Shown: positions 22,789 to 32,510 of the stretch, piece by piece
Layout: each line of letters starts with the position of its first letter
Position numbering within the stretch: the first letter of the stretch is position 1
Translations under genes and position numbers: made by a program
Source: Blastobasis lacticolella
Taxonomy: Eukaryota > Arthropoda > Insecta > Lepidoptera > Blastobasidae
Direction: 5' to 3'
Assembly: GCA_905147135.1 (NCBI GenBank)
Contig: LR990055.1
Location: 4,155,001 to 4,219,000, forward strand
Length of the DNA stretch: 64,000 bases
The notes under the pieces: model-generated
The model's database searches: none
Told to the model about the DNA's origin: nothing
The model's input: only the letters and a program-made list of their open reading frames with translations

Positions 22789-23025
22789 CATCTTGGCGTT
22801 AATGTCCCGGTTGTGATCTCGCGCACGAGGGCCTGGGGTCCTCCGTGACTATGATCCAGGATTTGGCAGGTCAGGTAATTACAGTGGAGCGACTGCCATC
22901 TGACCTCCATGACCCTGCTACCAGGGGAACCTGACCAGATTGGATCATGGTTACACATCCAGTCGCCTGAATGTGCAGGTTTCATTACGATGTTTTCCCT
23001 CACCGTATGAGCATCGGTTAGTATT
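22789..23025 (-). mobile_element. 5'-truncated SINE with target duplication
   Basis: Tail and body are intact but the tRNA-like head is absent. CATAGGAGT at 22,770-22,778 and 23,026-23,034 flanks the truncated copy exactly. The truncation therefore happened at insertion, as in LINE-driven target-primed reverse transcription, not by later decay. Confidence 0.8.
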
Positions 23026-23420
23026 CATAGGAGTGAAATGAAAATTATTTTTTTATATCAAGATTTTATCTATGATCAGTCAGAGTATTTGTCAAGACTA
23101 GTCAAATGAGCGCGAAGTCGATAGGTTTACCATGCGTAGTTTAGAAGTTCCTATGGCCACCTTCCGTCTCCATCATCAGATCATCTCGATGGTCTCATAA
23201 CATTGCATTGTCACCGAACTTACATCAGTGTGCAAAATTTCAGCTCAATCAAAAACCGGGATATGGGTCAAATATCACTTGCAAGAATTTATTACGAACT
23301 GACATGGGGACATGTGAAACTAAATAAAAGATTGTAAAGTATTTGCTCATTTTTAGACACTTTACTCATTAGTTTGTAACATCTTTATACTGTGACCACA
23401 CTGTGACCTCTTTTTGTATG

Positions 23421-23424
23421 CGGG
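23421..23424 (+). repeat. Target duplication CGGG, left of LTR element A
   Basis: CGGG precedes the 5' LTR and CGGG at 33,426-33,429 follows the 3' LTR. A 4 bp duplication is usual for Ty3/Gypsy-type integration. Confidence 0.8.
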
Positions 23425-24339
23425 TGTTAGATATAAGGTATTTTAGTATGTTTTAATTGGTATTAAATATCGTGATTAATTATAATTAATATTTCAAAAT
23501 ACTTTTATAAACATTTCACCAACTTCAGAACGAAGTGTGGTGTTTCTGAACGATTGTTTGTCTTTGATCAGTTAAGTACTGTTTATGAGAAACTTCCTTA
23601 ATTAATTATGTAATAAATTTATAATAATGTTCAAAGTATTGTAATACATTAAATTAACATCTAATCAATCTATCAGTAAATTTAGGAGACCGGAAATGAG
23701 AATAGAAAATGACATTTCCGGCTAGAAGGTAGTATAAAGGTCCAGTCAAAAGACTGGGTGGTACTTTTTGCTCCAGAGCCGGCACAGAGTTAAGTACAAA
23801 CTTGCATTGTATTATTGTTGCTTTATATATTGTATTGGTTAATTTATTTATATAATTGATTATTTATTGAATCATACGTAATACTACTGTCCCATTTTAA
23901 AGGATAAATATTTAATTATGTGATCGATAATTGTGACATAACATTTGGTGACAATTTTGTATAAATGTGGTTTACCTATGGTACTTTGTTTGTATTATAA
24001 AATCTCGTTTAATTCAGCTAATGTTGTTTAAATAAATACCTCATTTTATAATGGATTACATTGCTTATTACAATATACCTAATATTTTTAAAACATGCTT
24101 TTGTTTGATTAAATGATGTCCACTAGAATCATACGTTATCCTAGATAATATATTTTCTAATAAATTCCTACACAAATATCAGCCTTGGATACTCCATCAT
24201 CATCGTTGTCCATATATTTCACTATGGTTTAGGATACATACTCACACTCTGTTATAATTCTGTAGCCTAATGACTAAAATAAAGGTTTTACTAATAAAAG
24301 ACACTGTAGTTATAAGTAGGACATATATTAAAGCTGACA
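23425..24339 (+). repeat. 5' LTR of copy A
   Basis: 915 bp, TGTTAGATATAAGG to TATTAAAGCTGACA. It contains a TATA-like box at 23,733, a CCGGAAATG/CATTTCCGG inverted repeat just upstream of it, and AATAAA-type signals near its right end (about 24,279 and 24,292). Confidence 0.9.
23733..23740 (+). promoter_or_regulatory. Putative LTR TATA box
   Basis: TATAAAGG lies about a third of the way into the LTR, followed by GTCCAGTC-AAAA-GACTGGG, a short hairpin. The context (promoter-proximal inverted repeat, TATA, then AATAAA downstream in the same LTR) fits a U3/R boundary. No transcription start is visible from sequence alone. Confidence 0.5.
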
Positions 24340-24355
24340 TCAGAAGTGGGATTCG
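24340..24355 (+). promoter_or_regulatory. Primer binding site, tRNA-Leu type
   Basis: TCAGAAGTGGGATTCG matches the complement of the 3' part of insect tRNA-Leu as I know it (…CGAATCCCACTTCTGA-CACCA). The match stops short of the TGG that would pair with the CCA end, so the primer would pair from an internal offset. The same 16 bases follow the LTRs at 51,163-51,178 and 56,718-56,733 on the minus strand. Confidence 0.65.
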
Positions 24356-25995
24356 TTAACTCTTGATATCGATATAAAAATCACTATTTTTCAGATTCTG
24401 CGTAATGGACGAGACCATTCCACGAGGCATCTTGCAAATCCACGACGACGGTGTTTGGAACGACCAAGCGACGTCGGAGGGATCGAGAGACCGAAAAACC
24501 AAAGGAAATGTGCTGTGCTGTCTTCGCGGACTATAGCTGTCAAGAGCTTCGCAGATCCTGGTTGAAATAGTCACCCGGAACAGCATCACCAAAGCTGCTA
24601 TGACAGGTAACACCCCGACCGGTTCTGTATCTGAACATCTCGGACGCCAGGACATCCACTGCTGGACATACTCCACCCCCTGGCCTTCCGCAACGATCGG
24701 CTTGGTCCTCCAGCTCAGTCTATCTCCTGGGGCTGTTACACTATAATTTCCGGTACGTGATCCCCATTCGAAGACCTTTGTGCCTCATCGGCCATCGGTC
24801 CTATGAAATTTTGTGGCCTGCCCACTGCCACTTTAGTTTTGAAACTCGTGGAAACTATGTCGGTGACTTCTGCATCTACTATGGCACAAATCCTGGACAC
24901 TATGGAATCACGAATTGTTTCTTGCACGTCGAGCGTCACTACATCGAGATATAAAACGCCGCTTTTATTATAATATTTTTAGAAATGCAAAACATTTATG
25001 TGAGAATAGCATCCTCAATTAGCAAAGAAAGACCACATCATAATAACCTTCTTTTCCATGCCAAAAACTACGTTAACGAAAGTAAAATGTTTCAAACATT
25101 TTTTCTTGTTGGTAGTTAGACGAAAAAAAAAATTAAATTTTGTGCGGTTGACCGATAAAAACTTGCTATGTTTTAAATAAGTTAAAGAACATCGGAAACT
25201 TTATATTCCCGTAAATTTTGATGGGTATATTTATATGATAGGCAGCTTTAGTACCCACTTGTAATAATTGGACCTAGCTTTTCGAAAATGAAAACACATA
25301 TCTTTATTTTCCATTATTGTAGGTAGTCTTCGCATTTCTACTCAGTCAATCCAAGGTTGTACCGTTATAATACTTTATTACGTTTAGCAATTTTTGGTCC
25401 TAAATCAACTAGCTACTTAAATCATAATGTTCATGATAGGAAATTGAGAAAAATCATTAATAATCCATTAAATTTCTTGACGAAAAATTTGACTTTGCAT
25501 AAAGGCGCTTCTCCGCCTAAAGGTGGCAACATTTTGTTATAACCACGTGTTGACAACACAAGTTTTGATCGGTGGATACCTGGCTTAACGCAAAATATTT
25601 ATTTTGTTTACTTCATTTTTATTTCAACAAACTTTTACCATACAATAAATATTCAATTCAAGCTATTTATTAAAGTACCTACATAGACACGATTCGTATT
25701 TAAAAATAATGTTTGCCTACCTTTGTTTCCATATACTATATTCGGGTTATCTACCGCTAGTAGTCTCGAAATAAAACGTCAGAATTGGCCGAGCAAATTG
25801 AAAACGTATGTACCTACAATAACATGATTCACATTTTCTATTTTCTTGTCTGCTGACCGTATCGTTAATAATATGCTATTTCAGTAGCACAGTGGATTCG
25901 ATTCCCGTCCAAGTAGAAATTGAAGTAATTACTAATAAGGTACTATAAAAATCGTCTCTGTACCTGTGATGTATTCCATTTCATTAACCAATATT

Positions 25996-26325
25996 ATATA
26001 TGATCAAACGAACTTCGCGAAGTTCGATCGATATTATATGAGTCGCTTCATTCGAAGATATAAGATAATTCACAACGTAGTCCCTTTAGCCTACAAGGTA
26101 GCTTCGCACGTTTATTTAAAGTAAAATCGATTTGTTTTCAATCGATCATTTTTTTTCGATCCTACGTATCGATACAGCCAGCCGCCATCTTTACGTCATT
26201 CTTTTTAGAGATACTATGCGAAACTTCCCCACGCCTGGGAATATGGGCGGGCGGGTGTTATATCTTCGAATGAAGCGACTCATATAATATCGATCGAACT
26301 TCGCGAAGTTCGTTTGATCATATAT
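25996..26325. mobile_element. Palindromic MITE with perfect 68 bp inverted arms
   Basis: Arms 25,996-26,063 and 26,258-26,325 are perfect reverse complements. Each arm contains the 18 bp perfect palindrome CGAACTTCGCGAAGTTCG close to its outer end and GAGTCGCTTCATTCGAAGAT at its inner end. About 165 bases inside it (26,043-26,212) match the reverse complement of the right end of the adjoining larger element (31,021-31,186), so both belong to one family. It sits at the left edge of the insertion that splits LTR element A. Confidence 0.8.
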
Positions 26326-26554
26326 TATATTTCGTCGCTTCATTCTTCAGATATAAGATAATTCACAACGTAGATGTTTGGAGAGGGAAGTTTTGCAAAT
26401 TTTAAACAAAATATTAATTATTCATACATTTTAAACAATGTATTAATTATACGGTATCAACCGTAAATTAAACATATTACATAATGGACACTGTGGTTAA
26501 TTCATTATTAAGAAAGCAAACGGGTTTAACAAATCGGCCGACATCAGCGATCGG

Positions 26555-26700
26555 CCTGATATAATATCTGGCGAAAACGCGATGTGCTGGTCCGTGCGGC
26601 CAGCGCATTGCGCTCCCCGCCGCGGAGACGCCGCTGCCCCAGCGCCGGACACCGGACGCCGGGCACACCGAGCCACAGCACATGGACCCATGACACACTG
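26555..26700. other. GC-rich segment inside the TIR element
   Basis: Local GC is very high (for example CTCCCCGCCGCGGAGACGCC) with many CpG. Short frames on both strands give low-complexity Ala/Arg/Gly products and no domain. It may be a captured piece of a host promoter or exon. Confidence 0.35.
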
Positions 26701-27559
26701 CTATCTGTCATCACCCTGCCAATCCATTGGCTAATGGTTTGGGCCGTGACTTGTTTATGGTGGTTTGCACGACAGAAAGAGATACTTAGTATGTGCCAGT
26801 ACTGAGTTGCTCGATTCTAATCAGATACTCCTCGAGTGTGATGGAAGGGGTTATGCATAAATTAGGTACGAAAGAGCCCTGGATACTAGCGACCTGACCC
26901 TAATGTTGGAACTAATTATGATTTTAATGCTATTTGAGGTGGTATTAATATTATCATCCTTAAAAGTGATAGCGTTTGTACCCTGTGTGTGTGTGGTACA
27001 CAAGGCCAGTAATATTCCTAATGTTCTGGTTAACTTTTTATTGTTTTATTTATTCGGACGGGACCGAATTTGAAATGTTATCCAATACACTCTCGTGGAT
27101 TCCAAGTGGCAGTATACCTAGGCAAGCTTGGATTGAATTTGATAGTTCCTTTTAGTGATCGTTTAATTCGAACATCCTAACTGGGACCAAAATGGGATAC
27201 GGAGCTGAACGATGATTGTTCAAAGTGTCATACGAAGCATTCGTATTAAAACAATTACTTAAAATGTTATCACAAATTCGTTAGAATCTTCATATGGATC
27301 AGTATTATTCTGCAATCAAAATTGCAAATCGAGAGAAGTGCGGCAAGTGAGAATGCATGAGATTAATCGTATCTGCTGCGATAGCCTCCGAGTCCTGTTT
27401 GCAGGATAAATAGCGCTCACAGTCGGTATTGACGCGAGACATGAAATCGGTAATCTACCGATACCTCAATCATAGTCTGTCTAACTGTGTGGACTATCTA
27501 TCGGTAAGCCGAGTCAGAGAGTTTCCACTCTATGTCCTTTACTCTCTTGAGTCCTCGTC

Positions 27560-28110
27560 AACCTTAATATCACATAACGAAATATGCCGCGCTAGATTCT
27601 TTGCATGAAGGTATTCAATACTTCCTTGACAATTTACATAGCTGAGAGCTGTGGTGTTATCTACACGTACCTATTGGTCAACACAATTATTATCGTATAT
27701 AACATTTTTAGGTTTAGTAAATCCGGTTAATGGGATACTTGAGTTCACATTGCTTCCAACACCCGTTGACCCAATCGTCGCCATAGACGGTTCCCCAGTC
27801 AGTACGAGAGCCATAAGTGAAGTTCTCGTTTACATAATGAAGACCTGAGGGACAATAAAGGGCCAATGTTTTGCGCCCATCAATTAAAATCCTCAAAGAA
27901 CGTAGAACGGGGGGATATTTATGCAAAAGTTTAAGTAGCTATTATATTTTTAAATACATTTAAACAGTAGATAGAAAAAAGTGTGCAATCAGCTGTATTG
28001 TAGCGCTGGACAAGCTGCTACTGACAGCGCAATAAGTTGAGCGAACTTATATTGTGCAACGGGGAAGAGACGAAAATATACACACTGATTGTGCTATAAT
28101 GTCGCTTCTC
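27560..28110. other. Unassigned interior of the TIR element
   Basis: Overlapping frames at 27,651-27,848 (+) and 27,714-27,926 (-) show no domain I recognise. TTTTTAGGTTTAG near 27,707 looks like a splice acceptor but has no convincing partner. Confidence 0.3.
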
Positions 28111-28201
28111 CAGTTAAAAAAAAAATTAAGTGAAATTCTCAAAATTAAAACATATAAACACTAGAATTTTACACATATTTTTAGGTTGCAAGTTGCTTTT
28201 G

Positions 28202-28684
28202 TTAAAGTTGACTATGAATCCGAGACATTGAAGTAATCTGGGCCTCGTTAACATTGCTTAGACATTCCTCGAAGTCATTGCCAATGCAAATGATATCGTC
28301 TAAGTATAGCACGGATTTTGAGCCTTGAGACCTTAAGAAGGTGAAGACCTTAGTCGTCACTTTAGTAAACCCTCGCGGGGCAACCGAGATACCAATACGG
28401 TAAGGCTGAAAATTTGTAAATTCTGCCATCGAATTAAAGCTTTTATGGTTCACAATTTTAAATTTATCATATTTAAAAATGTGTTTCTTGAAATTTATCT
28501 TGAAATGGTTCTGTGGTCCGATATACGTGGTCGGTATAAATTTATTTGTGATTTTAGATTTATGGTGAATCTTTTTTCCCATTCGGTTTAGGTGACAGGA
28601 ATATTTTAGATAAAAGTTGATTAGGAATGTGGGGCTGCGGCCTGCCCAATGCAAGGTGTTCGGCTGAACACTCTGAAATCGCAC
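28202..28684 (-). pseudogene. Reverse transcriptase fragment, DIRS- or Gypsy-like
   Basis: A 160-codon frame holds, in order, PYRIGISVAPRGFTK (where active enzymes have LPFGL-x-x-AP-x-x-FTK), a helix FTFLRSQGSK, SVLYLDDIICIG (the catalytic YLDD) and DFEECLSNVNE. This is the palm of a reverse transcriptase. The LRSQG-S-x-x-YLDD-x-x-x-IG-x-x-x-x-ECL-x-N spacing is closest, in my memory, to DIRS-type elements, with Ty3/Gypsy as the alternative. The LPFGL motif is degraded (PYRIG), RNase H and recombinase or integrase parts are absent, and the upstream 40-50 residues are not family-like. It is a dead fragment inside the TIR element. Confidence 0.7.
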
Positions 28685-28869
28685 CCAAATCTACTGACAT
28701 TTTAATGGACTAGGGGACTTCTTTTTGTCAGGAGCAAAAAGTTTGGTATTGGTCAGGAGACAGAATACTTGTCTATACCAGGGGCAACATAGATATTGTG
28801 CCACGGACTTATAGAATGGAACTTCTAAGCCGTCCTGAATCAATGCCAACAATTAATTATAAAATAATT

Positions 28870-29350
28870 GTCCGCGGCCAACGTGGCGCACCTGAGTCAC
28901 TTAGGTGACTATGTAGGCGCGGCTGCGGCGGCCGGCGGCTTCCGCGGCGCGGGGAGGCTGCTTGGCCGACGCTCGCTGCGGCCCGGTGACGGCCGGCGCG
29001 GGGGGAGCCGCCCATTTTCCCGGGCTCGCGTGGGCGAGCAAGGGGTATGTCGATGGAGCCAATTCGCACACAGTACTTCCGAATAGCGTTTCGTTTCGGT
29101 GAGTGTTACGGACGACATTCAAGAACGCCTTATCGTTAGGCGTTATTATTATCAGTTTTATTCTCGATTTCGAGTCCATAAAATAAAGATCGCAAGAGTA
29201 TGAGGCGGGCGTCACTCATATATTTGACGGCGATGAATATGGTTCTCCTCGTTGGAGTACGTGTTGCGGCGCGGATGACCGCAACGAAGGCGCCGAGTCG
29301 CCGCCGCGCCGTCGCCGCTTTCTTGTCGCGGCCGCGGGCGCTCTCGGTTA
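28870..29350. other. CpG-rich island inside the TIR element
   Basis: 28,915-29,045 is almost entirely G and C (for example GCGGCGGCCGGCGGCTTCCG), and 29,255-29,345 is a second GC-rich block. Between them AGCGTTTCGTTTCGGTGAGT contains a strong splice-donor match (G|GTGAGT at 29,097). CpG-rich DNA followed by a donor is what a 5' non-coding exon of a host gene looks like. No start codon with a recognisable product follows. I infer a captured promoter/first exon, not proven. Confidence 0.4.
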
Positions 29351-29812
29351 TCGAGCCTAAACTTTATTATTACGAAATTTTATTTTTGAGCCTGGGGTAA
29401 CTTTATGTTTTCCGGCACTAAATAACTCTTAAGGATCTTTTCCTTGTAAGGGAGTCACAATAGACTCATATTGTTACGTATTTTGTTCCCGTGCTCGGGT
29501 TCGATGTGGATATTGGCTTCGAGGGCCCGCACCAGCTGAGTTAGACCCAACTGTGCGCGGGCGCATCGGACGGCACCGACGAAGGCTCTTTCGCTACTCT
29601 AGCGGCGACGGCGACCCGGGGCAGGTCTGTTGACGCCTCAGTAGCAAGTAATACCTCTCAGTAATTGCATTCGGAGGTGTGTCGATGTCTAAAACCGCAG
29701 ACAAATTCATATTATGTCCGTTTTAGAACAAACGAGTTTAGGAACGAGTGGTCGATTACACCCCCTACTTTACTAGTAGGTACTTAATGCCCCACTGTTT
29801 AAAGTATTATGG

Positions 29813-29884
29813 TTCCGATACCGGGAATCGAACCCGAGCGTCCTGGGTGAGAGCCAGGTATCCTAGCCACTAGACCATATCGGA
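29813..29884 (-). tRNA. tRNA-Glu(CTC), structurally intact
   Basis: The minus strand folds as a complete cloverleaf. The acceptor stem TCCGATA/TATCGGA is seven perfect pairs, the D arm is GTCTAGTGGCTAGGAT, the anticodon arm CCTGG-CTCTCAC-CCAGG has anticodon CTC, and the T arm is TCGGG-TTCGATT-CCCGG, followed by discriminator A. Internal A box (TGGTCTAGTGGCTAGG) and B box (GGTTCGATTCC) are intact. Length is 71 nt plus discriminator, as in insect tRNA-Glu. Oddly, the three genomic bases after the discriminator are CCA, which nuclear tRNA genes normally do not encode, and no TTTT terminator lies just downstream. It lies inside the 4.87 kb TIR element. A retroposed tRNA copy is as likely as a working gene. 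Confidence 0.8.
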
Positions 29885-30099
29885 TTCTCATCGTTTATCG
29901 AGTGTTCATAATATATTAAGGTGTTCGTATTGATCCCCGATCAACTAAAAACCATTCCGAAGATAAAACCACGGATATGTGAAGAATGTGGGTATCTCCA
30001 CAAAATAAATCCGCACTGCCGATTCTCGATCGACGGTGGCGGGTAGGTAGATGTCATAGACCTCTAAATGATTCTTGATCATCAGCAGGTTGAGACACT

Positions 30100-30480
30100 T
30101 GGGATTATTGCACATTGCCTTCGTGATGGTTCACGACCAACCTCCAGGTTCTGTGTCGATACCGTCGTGTTGGTTCTCGACCAACATCCAGGTGAATATG
30201 CACATTGCCTTCGTGATGGTTCACGACCAACCTCCAGGCTCTGTGTCGATACCGTCGTGTTGGTTCTCGACCAACATCCAGGTGAATATGCACATTGCCT
30301 TCGTGAGGGTTCTCGACCAACATCCAGGCTTTGTGTCGATACCGTCGTGTTGGTTCTCGACCAACATCCAGGTGTATAATTTTACCGTCGCGTTGATTCT
30401 CGACCAACGTCCAGGTTTTTACCATCGTGTTGACTCACGGCCAACCCCTAGGTTTTACATTGAAACACTCGATGCATAAA
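30100..30480. repeat. 90 bp tandem repeat built of ~45 bp half-units
   Basis: GCACATTGCCTTCGTGATGG recurs exactly 90 bp apart (ends at 30,120, 30,210, 30,300). Each unit is two related halves, TTCACGACCAACCTCCAGG and TTCTCGACCAACATCCAGG, about 45 bp apart, so it is a dimer of an older monomer. Two or three further decayed monomers follow to 30,470. Because 90 is divisible by three and units lack stops, frames stay open on both strands (up to 134 codons). I do not call these genes. Confidence 0.85.
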
Positions 30481-30549
30481 TTACACGTATCACATTAAGC
30501 GAAAATCGCGTAAAATAGAAACTTACTTAGTTTTAATCGGTATCTAAAA

Positions 30550-30800
30550 ACCTCGATCATGACCAGGTTGAGAAACTAGATTATTGCATATTGCCTTCGT
30601 GATGATTCACGATCAACCCCCAGGCGGTGTATGCGTAGTTATTTGATATCGTCGTGTTGATTCTCGACCAACCTCCAGATGAAATTTTAAATATATTCTT
30701 CATTTTTTATTGTATATACATTAAAGCTAAATCACCGTCGTGTTGACTCACGGCCAACCCCCCGGTTTTGTATTAATACACTCAATGCATAAATTATAAA
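30550..30800. repeat. Diverged second block of the 45/90 bp repeat
   Basis: ATCATGACCAGGTTGAGAAA, TTGCCTTCGTGATGATTCAC, TTGATTCTCGACCAACCTCC and TTGACTCACGGCCAACCCCC follow the order of the first block (30,075-30,470), including the flanking CTCRATGCATAAATTA. The whole array was therefore duplicated once and then diverged. Confidence 0.7.
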
Positions 30801-31538
30801 AGTAACTACATTCGGCGAAAATATTGTAGGTACTTACATGAATTTTTATCGGAATCTGAAGTGGAATCCGAGAATATCGCCACTTTGTGACATCGTAGAT
30901 TTTTGCTTTTTCTTTTAAAATACCGAATATTGTTTTCGGCGCTGCGTTTCTACTTTTGAAATTAAATTTTAACAATTTGTTGTGCACCACGTGTGCACGA
31001 TGTGCTCGCTACCTCGCACGAAAAAGGAATGGCGTAAAGATGGCGGCTGGCTGTATCGATACGTAGGATCGAAAAAAAATGATCGATTGAAAACAAATCG
31101 ATTTTACTTTAAATAAACGTGCGAAGCTACCTTGTAGGCTAAAGGGACTACGTTGTGAATTATCTTATATCTGAAGAATGAAGCGACGAAATATAATTTG
31201 AATTGATATTTTGGTGACAGATAAATATTATAGGTATAAATTGCGATGTGGGTCTATAAGAACAACGCTATTGAAGATGCTATGCTAGTTTGAATTATTC
31301 CATCATTCGTAATTATTCGAAGAAATTTTGTGTATAATATTTTATAGAAAATCATGCTAATGATGTACAAGTTTTGAAATGCCACCAGTTATTCAGTCAC
31401 ATGTATTAAGTAAATAATTCGATAAATAGAAGTAAAAGTGAAATGATAACTTGAACTTTCTATAATTGAAAAATGCCAATTATGACATGATTATATAGAT
31501 TGTTTGAATCCAGCTGTGGGAAACCGTGTTACAATATG

Positions 31539-31967
31539 GCTGCTAGGTAGTAAGCTTGGTGTGGCTTTGGCTTCACGGGCAGCGGTGATTGCAGCCAGCA
31601 CCTGGATGCTTATACTGAACGTTGCTGCTAGGTAGTGAGCTTGGTTAAGTCCATTTCTCGGGCAGCAGTGATGGGACCATACCTGGACGGCTACTACTGA
31701 ATATTGCTGCTAGGTATTTAGCTTGGTGTGGCTTTGGCTTCACGGGCAGCGGTGATTGCAGCCAACACCTGGAGGCTTATACTGAACTTTGCTGTCTAGG
31801 TAGTTAGCTTGATGTTGGCAAGACGACCTTCACCGGGCAGCAGTGACGCTGCCAACATCTCTATGCGTCTACCGAAACTTAGCTGTGCTAGGTAGTAATC
31901 CTGATGTTTGGCCATTGTATCACGGGCGGCGGTGATGGGGCCATCATTACAGGTCACTACTCAAACC
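31539..31967 (+). repeat. Five-unit hairpin repeat array in LTR element A
   Basis: Units start at 31,539, 31,624, 31,706, 31,791 and 31,882 with GCTG(C)TAGGTAGT, each 82-91 bp. Every unit has a conserved inner hairpin (TCAC-GGGCAGCR-GTGA) framed by an outer stem whose sequence differs from unit to unit but mostly stays paired: GGTGTGGCT/AGCCAGCACC, GGT-GTCC/GGAC-ACC, GATGTTGGCA/TGCCAACATC. The fifth unit pairs less well. The same array lies at 47,075-47,503 and 52,635-53,063 on the other strand. It contains no open frame of interest, so an RNA-level role is plausible. Confidence 0.8.
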
Positions 31968-32475
31968 AAATAATAATATTGTAATGCGATTCTTCATGAC
32001 TATATTTGAACTTGGCTATAATTCTGAAATCTCGAGAATAATATTTAATAATTCAGCATTGAAGGTTACATTGATAAAAAAAGTTTTGCTAGTCCCATAG
32101 ACGATGCTAATCTGGTTCTCCGGTGAGACCGGTGGTGCCGGTGCACTGGTGAGGAAATTGGCATGACGGGAAATTGGCAAGTACAGACCAGTATTTGGTT
32201 ATTTACAAATGTGCACAATAAAAATAACTGCAATATATTTTAATGGTTATAAAAGCTGATTACTGATATGATTTTTATACTTTGCTGGTTTGTGATTGAA
32301 TTATTTGTGGCATTGCAAGAAGTTATTATATTCTGAAATTCTGAATGAATTTGGTAGTCAACTTACCTATTTGTGGTATAATAATTTAAGTCGTTTTAAA
32401 TAAGTAAATGACACAAAATGTTACATTATTATTGGATTCACAAATGGAAATTTGTCCTAACTTTGATATAAATTG

Positions 32476-32495
32476 GTACTTCAGGGACGAAGTAC
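32476..32495. repeat. 7 bp hairpin just before the 3' LTR
   Basis: GTACTTC-AGGGAC-GAAGTAC lies 15 bases before the 3' LTR, where an LTR retrotransposon would be expected to have its polypurine tract. The arms are perfect. Confidence 0.6.
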
Positions 32496-32510
32496 TTGTC
32501 AGTATGGCCG

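Larger units (their letters stand above)
26326..31195. mobile_element. 4.87 kb TIR element carrying diverse cargo, nested in LTR element A
   Basis: Termini at 26,326-26,373 and 31,148-31,195 are 48 bp inverted repeats starting TATATTTCGTCGCTTCATTC. LTR-element sequence stops at about 25,996 and resumes at about 31,196, as shown by the uninterrupted copies at 47,840 and 53,400. No transposase is recognisable. The cargo includes GC-rich single-copy-looking DNA (26,555-26,700; 28,870-29,350), a reverse transcriptase fragment, a tRNA-Glu sequence and a 90 bp tandem array. This composition resembles a gene-fragment-capturing (Pack-type) element. An alternative is several independent nested insertions between two terminal MITE-like ends. 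Confidence 0.6.

Noticed and set aside
28915..29050. Ribosomal RNA gene fragment
   Set aside because: High GC suggested it, but I could not recognise any conserved 18S, 5.8S or 28S segment.
30068..30479. Overlapping open frames of 103, 134 and 106 codons on both strands
   Set aside because: They exist only because the 90 bp repeat is a multiple of three and contains no stop. Translations are repeats with no domain.
31539..31967. CRISPR array
   Set aside because: Units are imperfect, have no unique spacers and lie in an animal LTR element.
31539..31967. Hammerhead ribozyme repeats
   Set aside because: The required CUGAUGA and GAAA cores are absent from all units.
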